Numbered from the stretch's first letter, positions 1 to 6,351 are shown. The stretch: 8,773 nucleotides of DNA from Gammaproteobacteria bacterium (GCA_030641945.1 DAOWLL010000045.1:1-8773); one strand, 5' to 3'. Notes: generated by a model not told the origin, from the sequence alone. Numbers and translations: made by a program.

Positions 1-1
1 C

Positions 2-109
2 TTTGCCGTGGATCCCATATCCTCTATGAGTGCAGTGGAAAACGCTGATCTAGCACCTATAGCACAAGAAGTTCAGCAAAAACTCAAAGCTGTAATAGAC
101 AATATCTAA
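2..109 (+). CDS. C-terminal end of a CDS, possibly a DUF302-family protein
   Basis: An open frame enters from the left edge and ends at TAA 107-109, giving the last 35 residues of a protein. The tail contains VDPISSMSAVEN followed by LAPIAQEVQQKLKAVIDNI. From memory, this pattern (a DP motif, a short N-containing turn, then an amphipathic final helix of the A-x-E-V-x-x-K-L type) resembles the C-terminus of DUF302 proteins, small domains of unknown function found alone or fused to other domains. The start, the length and any catalytic features lie outside the window. The reading frame is convincing because it stays open and has ordinary codon use; the family is a guess from a short tail. Confidence 0.5.
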   Translation, partial: FAVDPISSMSAVENADLAPIAQEVQQKLKAVIDNI

Positions 110-131
110 CCCAGCAAGGTATTTGGGGCCA

Positions 132-148
132 GACCCACTGCTGTCCCA
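132..148. repeat. 17-bp dispersed motif GACCCACTGCTGTCCCA, copy 1
   Basis: This motif recurs exactly at 8021-8037. Here it lies just after the first gene, preceded by TTTGGGGCC. The GACCC and GTCCC elements resemble the GGGGTC/GGGGAC cores of the other repeats in the window, so it is probably a worn REP-like sequence. The rest of 110-271 is AT-rich; I see no clear promoter in it. Confidence 0.6.
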
Positions 149-271
149 CTGACGCGATAAAGGTGTTGTCGTTATTATTTACACAATCAGATTGAAATCG
201 GATAAGTTTTAGAAACATTTCATTTATCTCCTTGAAAAATAACAAGAATATATCATGGGCACGATAACTGC

Positions 272-655
272 ATGATTACAGATGTTATGCAGGAAGAATC
301 AATAACAGAACTGGACTTTGATGAGGCCATGGAGCTTGCCCGGACGGATCCCGAGGCATTTGAACTGTATCGCCAGTATGTCATCGAGGCATTGATTGCA
401 AGGGCACCCGAGAGAAACCGTCAACATTTACGTCGTTTACAATGGCGCATCGACCAGGAGCGGAAACGTGCCCCCAATCCCACTGCCGCATGTGTGAAGC
501 TTTACCGGATGATGTGGGATTCTTTTGCCGGTGAGTGTGGCCTGATCGATACCATTCGTTATGGCAACCACTCACCACACAGCAACAAGCCGTCTAAGGC
601 AGAGGTCGTCCCATTCTCCAAAGCAGTTACAACCGAGAATTCTTCCGAGTCATAA
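272..655 (+). CDS. DUF3135 domain-containing protein
   Basis: This is a soluble 127-aa protein of unknown function. Residues ~13-90 match the DUF3135 pattern as I know it: an acidic FDEAMELARTDPEAFE helix, then a basic stretch with APERNRQHLRRLQWRIDQER, then the conserved APNPTAACVKLYRMMWDSF. The family is small, mostly gammaproteobacterial, and has no known role. The C-terminal ~35 residues are polar and probably disordered. The start is uncertain: neither ATG 272 nor the in-frame ATG 287 has a good Shine-Dalgarno sequence, and both lie before the domain. The gene stands alone, 160 bp after the previous one, and is followed by a strong hairpin terminator at 757-783. The domain call is firm; no function can be inferred. 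Confidence 0.88.
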   Translation: MITDVMQEESITELDFDEAMELARTDPEAFELYRQYVIEALIARAPERNRQHLRRLQWRIDQERKRAPNPTAACVKLYRMMWDSFAGECGLIDTIRYGNHSPHSNKPSKAEVVPFSKAVTTENSSES

Positions 656-756
656 ATGCCCAGAATGTTCTGATATTCATCAGAGCTTTCACGCTGACCC
701 AAAATATTGAGGATTAGACCTGGTAAAGGCGACTGAACCCTTTAATCCTACACAAC

Positions 757-783
757 AAAAAGGCCGCACACGGCGGCCTTTTT
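757..783. terminator. Bidirectional rho-independent terminator
   Basis: AAAAAGGCCGC pairs with GCGGCCTTTTT around a 5-nt loop, giving a GC-rich stem flanked by A and T runs so that it works on both strands. It lies between the convergent DUF3135 gene (ends 655) and DUF4382 gene (ends 805) and probably serves both. The preceding ~100 bp (656-756) holds only a weak long-range inverted repeat, AGGATTA 711-717 with TAATCCT 743-749. Confidence 0.85.
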
Positions 784-804
784 GAAATGCAGCGGTTATT
801 TCAT

Positions 805-1911
805 TTACGGTGTCGTAATGATAATGACACCGGGCTTGATATTACCAGGCGGTGGGAACGTGGTCAGGATACCGATCACTTCGGCGTTAACACCATCACC
901 CAGGGCATTGATATCCAGCGTATTGCCGGTACTGTCATAAATTCCCGGCAAACTGGCTGGTGTAACAGCATAGGTATTGCCTGCCTGTGTACCTGCTGTG
1001 ACTGTGAAATTTATAGAATCGCTTAACACAGCCCCGGATAGCGTACCTGTATAGGTGTTCAAACGAGAGCTGACCTGAAGCACATGCAGCGCACTGATAG
1101 CATCTGTATTGACATCGAGATGACCGAGCACCTGCACCTCGGTATTTTCAGCAATATCGCCAATGCCGACGGCATCAAGATTGCTGTTCATCACCACGGT
1201 TTCCGCGCCGGCATTCACCTGCACGCAATCTGACAGCAGGTCCGGATCACACAACTGGAATGAGTCAGCCAGCCTATTCCGCACAACACCCTGCTCGTTC
1301 ATCAGTACTGGCGCCGCTGGTGTCGTGCTGTCAGGCGTATCCGTCGGTACGCTGTCGACATCGACAGTAGCATCCGGGTCGAAGACAGGATCACCCGTTG
1401 TCGGATCGGTACCCAGCGATTTATCAGCATCCAGGTCCAGCTTGACGATGAGATTGCGAAGACGATCGACTGCGAACTGTGTACGGGCATTGAGATCGAC
1501 AAAATTCGATTCCAGTCTCGGAATCACGCGCTCGGTAATAACGCCATACTGATCCCGCTTGACCAGTTCAACGTCTCTGATCCTGAAACGAACCTTGCTG
1601 TAGGTACCGACAGGCGCTTTAGATTTTGACAGCCTGCGGAACGTATTGCGCAAATCCAGCAGGTTGATCCTTGCCGGCCTCTTCATTAAATGCGCATGCG
1701 GTCCCTCACCAATCAGTGTGACCGATTCAGCGACCACATTAACCTCGTCATAATAAGACGTTGGAGCATCTGTGATCAGCAGAGTGACAGCACCTGTGTC
1801 TACACCGGCGTTAGTATCGCCAGTGTCTGATGAGTTGCAGGCTGTTATAAACGCAGCAGTGAGGAGTAATAATATATATGAGCGAAACAATCTGAATATA
1901 CTGGGGGACAT
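805..1911 (-). CDS. DUF4382 domain-containing lipoprotein
   Basis: This is a predicted lipid-anchored envelope protein of 368 aa. I start it at ATG 1911 rather than the upstream in-frame ATG 1947, because GGAAGGAGT lies just upstream and because this start places a signal peptide at the N-terminus (RLFRSYILLLLTAAFITAC, lipobox ITA-C, Cys25). Residues ~40-161 fit DUF4382: GAVTLLITDAPTSYYDEVNVV, a strand pair and the closing LRNLIVKLDLDADKS. Then comes an Asp/Pro/Thr-rich linker (~161-200). The last ~140 residues contain repeated beta-strand segments such as NTEVQVLGHLD, reminiscent of DUF5666-type OB folds; this second domain is tentative. The function is unknown; such proteins are usually exported. 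The gene is monocistronic, with its own terminator downstream. Confidence 0.88.
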   Translation of the reverse strand: MSPSIFRLFRSYILLLLTAAFITACNSSDTGDTNAGVDTGAVTLLITDAPTSYYDEVNVVAESVTLIGEGPHAHLMKRPARINLLDLRNTFRRLSKSKAPVGTYSKVRFRIRDVELVKRDQYGVITERVIPRLESNFVDLNARTQFAVDRLRNLIVKLDLDADKSLGTDPTTGDPVFDPDATVDVDSVPTDTPDSTTPAAPVLMNEQGVVRNRLADSFQLCDPDLLSDCVQVNAGAETVVMNSNLDAVGIGDIAENTEVQVLGHLDVNTDAISALHVLQVSSRLNTYTGTLSGAVLSDSINFTVTAGTQAGNTYAVTPASLPGIYDSTGNTLDINALGDGVNAEVIGILTTFPPPGNIKPGVIIITTP

Positions 1912-1933
1912 TGGGGACTCCTTCCTAGGAAAT

Positions 1934-1963
1934 GATATACAACACAAGGAGACTAGTAGACAA
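1934..1963 (-). promoter_or_regulatory. Possible promoter of the DUF4382 gene
   Basis: On the minus strand TTGTCT (1958-1963) and TATATC (1934-1939) are separated by 18 bp, about 22 bp upstream of the ATG at 1911. Each matches the sigma70 consensus at 4 of 6 positions. The -35 box falls in the left arm of an inverted repeat (AGACAAA 1958-1964 / TTTGTCT 1984-1990) that could be an operator. This is weak evidence only. Confidence 0.3.
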
Positions 1964-2020
1964 ATCGGGAATGTGAACGACCGTTTGTCTGATTAGCAGT
2001 GCGGTCTATCAATGCAAAAC

Positions 2021-2182
2021 TCAGGCTGCCGGAGAACGCCGCTCTGGAGCCGTTTCCCAGGTTTCGCACCGCCGTTTATATTTATAAAGAGTCTCGTTAC
2101 AGATAAAGATAAGGCTAATTAGCTGATAAGCGGCATAATGCTTCCTCCTTAAAGCGGTGATTTCATCCTTAAAATAAGGCAT
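2021..2182 (-). other. 53-aa open frame across the RAYT leader, coding status doubtful
   Basis: From ATG 2182 a frame runs to TGA 2021-2023. It begins MPYFKDEITALRRKHYAAYQ and ends CETWETAPERRSPAA. The first ~17 codons overlap the 57-bp block shared with 8076-8132, where the same frame reads PHFMDENTALRRKLHAS without an ATG, so this part is probably non-coding leader DNA. I do not recognise the C-terminal part. No Shine-Dalgarno sequence precedes the ATG. It could be a small gene or a chance frame. No other gene is visible between 1948 and 2201. Confidence 0.2.
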
Positions 2183-2257
2183 TTAAGCTACTGGAACGGC
2201 GTTATATTAAACAATTGTATTGGTTATTCAACAGGTTGCGTTGGTCCGACCCGTATA
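2132..2257 (-). mobile_element. RAYT-type transposase leader remnant, copy 1
   Basis: Two blocks are shared in the same order with 8042-8494. Block 1 (2223-2257) matches 8460-8494 at 32 of 35 bases and contains GTTGGTCCGACCCGTATA. Block 2 (2132-2188) matches 8076-8132 closely. On the minus strand, block 2 has a very strong Shine-Dalgarno TAAGGAGG (2144-2151), then 7 nt, then ATG (2134-2136). In copy 2 that ATG starts a transposase N-terminus; here homology stops after ATGCC and a stop comes four codons later. It is therefore a leader fragment cut off from its gene. Its outer end abuts the broken ppx gene. Confidence 0.6.
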
Positions 2258-2345
2258 ATCGGTATATTCTAAAACTGTTCGATCCCAGATCGATCGCGGC
2301 AACCAGTTCGGGTGGCTTCCTGAAGTATTTCGAGAAACCTGGCAT
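2202..2345 (-). pseudogene. ppx: Truncated exopolyphosphatase (Ppx/GppA) gene, N-terminus only
   Basis: The minus strand from ATG 2345 reads 27 codons containing PPELVAAIDLGSNSFRI, then continues into repeat-derived sequence (YRLYGSDQ...) and stops at 2202. AAIDLGSNSF is the phosphate-1 loop of the ASKHA fold that opens Ppx/GppA proteins, which hydrolyse polyphosphate or pppGpp. The intact family has ~300-500 residues; everything after the first strand pair is missing, and no later ppx motif appears further along in the window. The homology ends near 2258-2265, exactly where the RAYT-type block (2223-2257) begins. The start lies 12 nt after the stop of the 490-aa membrane protein gene, indicating a former operon. 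The residual 47-aa product would be inactive. Confidence 0.75.
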
Positions 2346-2357
2346 GTCGAACCCACT

Positions 2358-3830
2358 TTATATGTTGTCGATTTTCTCGATCCGTTTTATACCGCTGCGA
2401 TTCAGAACGATACGAAAACGTTTGTATTGCTCGCCATGCGAGGTTACATATTTGATCACCAGATTGATGTGGTAGACCTTGCTGGCCTTCGCCTTGCGAT
2501 AACCATCACCGTCCAGAATGAAAAGCGGCTTTTTCGGATTGTCCATCTTGCGGACAAACCTTGCCATATTTACCCGCCAGATATCCGTAAGCCCGTCTAC
2601 CGGAACACTGTGATATACCTGCTCGAAGTTGCGGGAAAATATTTTCAGGGTTTTTCTGTAAAGAATTACTTTCTCGCCCAACTGCTCATTGTTAATCCGG
2701 GTGAGTGGATCCCGATTTCTAAGACTGTGTATTTCCGGTTGCAGGGCGGCTTCAGAAATAAACTGGAAACTCTCCCGGCTGAAACCCAGCCGGCTACCTC
2801 CGGAACCACCATAGATATGGATCTTCTGGTCAAAGTAGCGACCCTGCACTTTCTTGTTAATATACATGCGGATCAGCTCCTTGATGCGGTCCTTGAACAT
2901 ATAGCTGACAACCAGGGCAACAAAAAAGGCCATTGTAAAATTTCCGTATTTTTGCTGAGTAAGGAACGCTACTGCTGTCGCAAACACCATAGCCACGCCT
3001 GCTGCCATGGTGTAAATAACCTGTTCAGTGACCCTGCCCTCGGGACGGACCCTCGTATTAAGGAACAGGATACTTTCCATCATCCTCTTGAGGACGCCGC
3101 GGCGATAAATAAACTCTTCATTGTTTGAACCGGCAATGGCCACGGACGGATAACTCTTTTCGGTTCGATATCTTTCTTCTTCTCTTATTAGTCCGAGCAG
3201 CGCCCCCCTGTAACCACAAGTATTATCGTCTCCATGTTTTCTGCTCTTCTCCAGGATGTCGAATGTATATTGCGCAATGAAAATACTGCTATATTCATCG
3301 GCTAACGCGTAGATGGAACGAACCCTTCCATCCATCGACGGCTGGCCAACAATCTTATCGAGCTTTCTGAAGCGGTGAAGTATCTTGACGATATTGGTAT
3401 GGTAATACTCGATCAGATGTTCGGCGTCTGCAGGCGTTTCCGCCATCTCGACCTGGGCAATATAGTCCTTAATGGAATATTTCACGATACAACAGAACAA
3501 CCTGATCTGATTTTCACAGTCCTGCACACTTGCACCCGTCTTTTGTTTCGTCAGATCCTTCAGACTTTTCTCCAGCACATCGAAAGTGCTGCTATCGACA
3601 GAGGCAATGTCACTTAGCATGACAATCGGTATCTTGAACCGGATGTAGGTCTGCGTATCCCTGTAGAACAGATATTTCGGATAGGTCTCACGGCTGACAT
3701 CGAGACTGTTCGGGACGAACGCATAAGTCTCAATCGTGTAGGTAGTATGTTTCCGGTCACGCTCAAGCTTGTAGTCATACTTGATCTCGACCTGAAACCT
3801 GCCAGATGCCCTAATGCTTTCTTCTATCAT
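2358..3830 (-). CDS. Unrecognised 490-aa protein with two membrane segments
   Basis: I do not recognise the family. Residues 1-260 are soluble, with a basic N-terminus, a beta-rich part (~12-75) and a helical part (~80-260) rich in charged residues. Two hydrophobic segments follow at ~271-290 (VIYTMAAGVAMVFATAVAFL) and ~297-312, with only a short turn between them, so both large domains should lie on the same, probably cytoplasmic, side. Residues ~313-490 are basic and start with KDRIKELIRMYINKKVQ, then a Gly-rich IYGGSGGSRLGFSRESFQ. The end has strand-like basic segments. No catalytic motif is evident. The start at 3830 has only a poor Shine-Dalgarno sequence. It once led an operon with ppx, so a role near polyphosphate or (p)ppGpp is possible but is inference. 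The frame is intact, and the long plus-strand frame opposite it is a shadow. Confidence 0.8.
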   Translation of the reverse strand: MIEESIRASGRFQVEIKYDYKLERDRKHTTYTIETYAFVPNSLDVSRETYPKYLFYRDTQTYIRFKIPIVMLSDIASVDSSTFDVLEKSLKDLTKQKTGASVQDCENQIRLFCCIVKYSIKDYIAQVEMAETPADAEHLIEYYHTNIVKILHRFRKLDKIVGQPSMDGRVRSIYALADEYSSIFIAQYTFDILEKSRKHGDDNTCGYRGALLGLIREEERYRTEKSYPSVAIAGSNNEEFIYRRGVLKRMMESILFLNTRVRPEGRVTEQVIYTMAAGVAMVFATAVAFLTQQKYGNFTMAFFVALVVSYMFKDRIKELIRMYINKKVQGRYFDQKIHIYGGSGGSRLGFSRESFQFISEAALQPEIHSLRNRDPLTRINNEQLGEKVILYRKTLKIFSRNFEQVYHSVPVDGLTDIWRVNMARFVRKMDNPKKPLFILDGDGYRKAKASKVYHINLVIKYVTSHGEQYKRFRIVLNRSGIKRIEKIDNI

Positions 3831-3873
3831 TATTTTACCCGGGGTGGATCAGGACTCATACGATACCTAATTC

Positions 3874-3917
3874 GGGGTCAGGTCTTTCATTGTGCATAAT
3901 ACTTACCATTAATTATT
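3874..3917. repeat. REP-like fragment with GGGGTCAGGTC and CCATTAATTATT
   Basis: GGGGTCAGGTC (3874-3884) is the reverse-complement class of the GCCTGACCC motifs at 8417-8450. CCATTAATTATT (3906-3917) recurs exactly at 5488-5499 and 8035-8046, each time next to repeat DNA. The segment lies upstream of the 490-aa gene (minus), so that gene's promoter region is made of repeat DNA. Confidence 0.45.
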
Positions 3918-3940
3918 CGACAGACGCTTGTATAGTGTAA

Positions 3941-3970
3941 GCGCATTCTGGCGCATTCTGGCGCATTCTG
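3941..3970 (+). repeat. Three perfect tandem copies of GCGCATTCTG
   Basis: A 10-bp unit is repeated three times without a mismatch, running directly into the inverted repeat at 3968-4020. The same 10-mer occurs once at the equivalent position of the copy at 5405 and in changed form at 6867, so it belongs to the repeat unit and has been amplified here, probably by slippage. Confidence 0.95.
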
Positions 3971-4020
3971 GGGACAGTATACTTATTTATTGAGCGATGA
4001 AATAAGTATACTGTCCCCAG
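3968..4020. repeat. Structured repeat, copy A: perfect 21-bp inverted repeat
   Basis: Arms 3968-3988 and 4000-4020 are exact reverse complements (CTGGGGACAGTATAC... / ...GTATACTGTCCCCAG) around the 11-nt loop ATTGAGCGATG. The loop and arms recur at 5405-5489 and 6867-6951. This copy lacks the ~25-bp right extension of the others. It lies 56 bp upstream of the small lipoprotein gene and could act as a terminator, an RNA structure or a source of a -10-like TATACT; none of these is shown. Confidence 0.9.
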
Positions 4021-4076
4021 ATATCCCTTTAATTCTTGTTAAGCTAAACAGAAAAATCAAATAAAAGGAGAACCAA

Positions 4077-4250
4077 ATGAGCCTCGTCGTCAAAACTAAT
4101 ATCGTATTATTGCTAACGGCTCTGTTTTTAGCGGGCTGCTCCAGTACTCCCGAACCGCAGGAAGATCCGTACAATCAGGCTGATTCGCAGAGATCAAGAG
4201 CAAAGCAAACGCAGGATGAACTGTCTTCAGAAACATCCAGGGAGAAATAA
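4077..4250 (+). CDS. Small lipoprotein, 57 aa
   Basis: ATG 4077 is preceded by AAGGAG (4065-4070) at good spacing, and the frame ends at TAA 4248-4250. Residues 1-21 form a lipoprotein signal: a basic start (MSLVVKTN), a hydrophobic core (IVLLLTALF) and the lipobox LAG-C with Cys21. The mature part is only 37 residues, very polar (SSTPEPQEDPYNQADSQRSR...), rich in Gln, Ser and charged residues, and probably disordered. No Asp directly follows the Cys, so outer-membrane sorting is expected by the E. coli rule. This resembles the many small entericidin-like or structural lipoproteins, but no family can be assigned. The gene is flanked by a repeat upstream and a hairpin at 4294-4316 downstream. 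Confidence 0.8.
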   Translation: MSLVVKTNIVLLLTALFLAGCSSTPEPQEDPYNQADSQRSRAKQTQDELSSETSREK

Positions 4251-4293
4251 TTCTGTTAGATCAAAAGGGTCGCCCATCAATGTAAAGGTGTCG

Positions 4294-4316
4294 GAGTGAT
4301 TAAAATCAAATCACTC
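4294..4316 (+). terminator. Possible terminator between convergent genes
   Basis: GAGTGATT pairs with AATCACTC around a 7-nt loop. An outer pairing AAAAGGG (4263-4269) with CCCTTTT (4321-4327) could extend it. There is no clean T run right after the stem, so termination is uncertain. It lies between the lipoprotein gene (ends 4250) and the M28 peptidase gene (ends 4334). Confidence 0.4.
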
Positions 4317-4333
4317 AGATCCCTTTTCCCTCT

Positions 4334-5365
4334 TTAATTTCCAGCCAATTCGGCGGCGACGTTTACCAGGCCTCGGGTGACCCGCGCCAGGCTCTGGTAA
4401 TCAAGCTTTTCCGGCGTATCCGTCGCCTCGTGGTAGTGCTGGTAACGAAACAACGCCGTGTCCGTAATCATGATAGCCGGGTAGCCGGCCTGCCAGAAGG
4501 ACGAGTGGTCAGACCAGCCAACTCCCCTGATCCAGCCCGGGGCCGCCACACCTTCCGAGGGAAACGCGGTCGATGCACGGAATGCCCCGAGGGACTGCCG
4601 GACCAGGCGCCAGGAAGACAGATTGCCAACGAAGCCGATGAAATTCCCGGTATCGGGATAAAAGTAACTGAACGGAAAGGGATAATGCTGGCTAGCGGGT
4701 AGATCGGTGAAATAGCCTATCGTCTCCAGCGAGATCATCGCCTTGATCTGCTCGCCGCGCGCACGCGAGCGCTCAGCATACACCCGACTTCCCATCTCTT
4801 CACTGTTGGAGAACGGCTGCTCTTCATTGACAAAGGCTACCAGGCGCAGCGTGCGTGGAGAGGTTCTGCCGGCCAGCATGCGTGCGATCTCCAGCAAGGC
4901 GGCGACACCGGATGCGTTGTCGTTGGCCCCTGGTCCACCGGCGACCGAATCATAATGTGCACCCAGAACTATGATCTCCTGTGGCGCAGTATTACCCGGC
5001 AACTCGACCTCGAGGTTTTGCACCGTCAAGCCCTGGCTATCAAAGGACTGAACACCCACCTGGTAGCCCAGCTCTTCCAGGGTATTGCGAATATACAAAG
5101 CGGCCGCTTCCAGCGCCTCGGCGTGCCAGACATTGCGCTCGCCAATCTGCTGCGCCAGCATGTCGACATGACGTCTCAGGTTATCATGGATCAGTTGCTC
5201 TTCAGCGGACAGGGGCGGCACCGGGTCCGACCAGGATTTACCGGGCATGAAAATCATGTACCATCCTCCCGCAGTAATGATCACCAGTAAGGCACCCCAG
5301 CGAAGTGCCCGTGCAATCCTTTGGCCATGCCCCCTGTGGGCCGCTGAGCGGTTAGTAGTGTTCAT
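4334..5365 (-). CDS. M28-family zinc aminopeptidase, membrane-anchored
   Basis: This is a predicted two-zinc exopeptidase that removes N-terminal residues from peptides. A basic N-terminus and a hydrophobic segment at ~24-40 (GALLVIITAGGWYMIFM) look like an uncleaved signal anchor, placing the catalytic domain in the periplasm. The M28 ligands are visible in order: His137 in AHYDS, bridging Asp149 in GANDNASG, catalytic Glu181 and ligand Glu182 in VNEEQPF, Glu214 in ISLETIGYF (many relatives have Asp here; Glu is a known variant) and His312 in YHEATDTPEKLDY. SDHSSFWQAGYPAIMITDT (from ~285) is also typical. At 343 aa it is complete. No good Shine-Dalgarno sequence precedes ATG 5365, but this start includes the anchor. 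It is visibly more GC-rich than the methyltransferase gene upstream of it on the same strand. Confidence 0.92.
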   Translation of the reverse strand: MNTTNRSAAHRGHGQRIARALRWGALLVIITAGGWYMIFMPGKSWSDPVPPLSAEEQLIHDNLRRHVDMLAQQIGERNVWHAEALEAAALYIRNTLEELGYQVGVQSFDSQGLTVQNLEVELPGNTAPQEIIVLGAHYDSVAGGPGANDNASGVAALLEIARMLAGRTSPRTLRLVAFVNEEQPFSNSEEMGSRVYAERSRARGEQIKAMISLETIGYFTDLPASQHYPFPFSYFYPDTGNFIGFVGNLSSWRLVRQSLGAFRASTAFPSEGVAAPGWIRGVGWSDHSSFWQAGYPAIMITDTALFRYQHYHEATDTPEKLDYQSLARVTRGLVNVAAELAGN

Positions 5366-5404
5366 GTTGTTTTAGAAAAAAAGAGAAAACCAGGAAGCAT
5401 ACTT

Positions 5405-5489
5405 GCGCATTCTGGGGGCAGTATACTTATTTATTGAGCGATGAAATAAGCATACCTTCCCCGGTTAGCCTAAAAATAAATCTGACCCC
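5405..5489. repeat. Structured repeat, copy B (85 bp)
   Basis: It matches copy C (6867-6951) at 77 of 85 positions with no gaps. The order is GCGCATTCTG, left arm 5412-5432, loop ATTGAGCGATG 5433-5443, imperfect right arm 5444-5464, then an extension ending AAATAAATCTGACCCC. It lies between the methyltransferase 3' end and the M28 start, both on the minus strand, and is followed at 5488 by CCATTAATTATT. Confidence 0.9.
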
Positions 5490-5542
5490 ATTAATTATTT
5501 TCCGACTCGTATATTCGCCGTATATTGTTTTGATTGTTTTCT

Positions 5543-6247
5543 TCAAGCCTGCAATAAATCCACACGAATTGGCATTAAAAAGTGCGCACCATCGTCACCG
5601 ATGTGTTGTTCAAAACGTTTTTTGACCAGCATATATAAATCATCATCAAGCGCGTGATTGCTATGCGTGGCTTTAATTGTGTTGTTTTCAAACTCATCAA
5701 AACTTTCAAACTTCATCGGCGAATTAAAAAACGTTTCTTCAACCAGGCTAAACACACCCTCATCAATCGCATTTTTTATCGCGGTAAATGCAGCTTCGCG
5801 CACTTTTTGCTCGTCGTGAAATAATCGCAGAATATCATTAAACTCACCAGCGAAGACTGGTTCGGATATATAAACCAGACCATCCGGTTTCAATACCCGA
5901 TTAATTTCCCGCATTGATGTTTCCATTAGCTCTATTGGCACATGATGCAGAGACTTGAACATAAACACCACATCAACCGATTCATCTTCCAGCGGGATTT
6001 CCTGTGCACCAGACAGGCCAAATGTCACATTGGGTAAATCCGTAATCTGCAGATTTTTTTCATGCGCAATTTCATCAACTTCCAATGCTGTAATTTTTCT
6101 ATTTGTACCTGATGTTGCAATGTTGCGGGTGACTTCAGCACTACCGCAGCCTAGTTCCAGAATATGTTTGTTATCGAGTGATAACAGGCGATTGTATATC
6201 TCGGATTCAGGGCAGTTAACATCTATTCGTTCTTCTGCTATTTTCAT
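5543..6247 (-). CDS. Class I SAM-dependent methyltransferase
   Basis: This is a 234-aa Rossmann-fold methyltransferase of the UbiE/Methyltransf_11 type; the substrate is unknown. Motif I is HILELGCGSAEVT (~28-40), with the acidic residue after strand 2 in ITALEVDEIAHEKN (~52-65). Motif II/post-I is SVDVVFMFKSLHHVPIE (~90-106), and motif III is REINRVLKPDGLVYISEPVF (~113-132). The C-terminal ~100 residues are helical and acidic and should hold the substrate lid. The start at ATG 6247 has AAAGG about 8 nt upstream. It is divergent from the SRPBCC gene at 6395, with 147 bp between them. The gene is AT-richer than the M28 gene, which may mean a different origin. A substrate cannot be guessed from context. 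Confidence 0.9.
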   Translation of the reverse strand: MKIAEERIDVNCPESEIYNRLLSLDNKHILELGCGSAEVTRNIATSGTNRKITALEVDEIAHEKNLQITDLPNVTFGLSGAQEIPLEDESVDVVFMFKSLHHVPIELMETSMREINRVLKPDGLVYISEPVFAGEFNDILRLFHDEQKVREAAFTAIKNAIDEGVFSLVEETFFNSPMKFESFDEFENNTIKATHSNHALDDDLYMLVKKRFEQHIGDDGAHFLMPIRVDLLQA

Positions 6248-6345
6248 TGAATAACCTTTTTCTTTCGTTAGTTGCGCTAACTATATTGCTGATTTTAGAC
6301 GGCGTCTCCCCTTTTATTCCAAAGATCCTCTATTATTCTATCGTT

Positions 6346-6351
6346 TATAAT
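6346..6351 (+). promoter_or_regulatory. TATAAT -10 box ahead of the SRPBCC gene
   Basis: A perfect TATAAT lies 43 bp upstream of the TTG start at 6395 in the divergent intergenic region. There is no recognisable -35 hexamer at 16-18 bp and no extended -10 TG, so the promoter call rests on the -10 box and position only. A short hairpin (GTTAG 6267-6271 / CTAAC 6277-6281) lies in the leader of the opposite gene. Confidence 0.4.

Noticed and set aside
1861..1881. Shared RSYILLLL in the signal peptides of the DUF4382 and SagB-like proteins
   Set aside because: Low-complexity hydrophobic signal sequence; no DNA homology extends beyond it, so convergence is the simplest explanation.
2144..2151. 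CCTCCTTA on the plus strand, identical to the 3' end of 16S rRNA
   Set aside because: It is the complement of a Shine-Dalgarno sequence on the minus strand, followed by an ATG at correct spacing; there is no other 16S sequence around it.
2427..3128. 233-aa plus-strand frame
   Set aside because: It lies wholly antisense to the 490-aa gene, has no recognisable domain and no Shine-Dalgarno sequence; it is a shadow.
3941..4020. Tandem GCGCATTCTG units as a CRISPR array or iteron origin
   Set aside because: The units are contiguous without spacers and only 10 bp long, with no cas or replication genes nearby.
5434..5625. Plus-strand frame starting MSDEISIPSPVS, similar to one at 6896 starting MSDEISILSPVS
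   Set aside because: The similarity comes from the 85-bp repeat (copies B and C). The frames run into the antisense of real genes and have no ribosome binding site.
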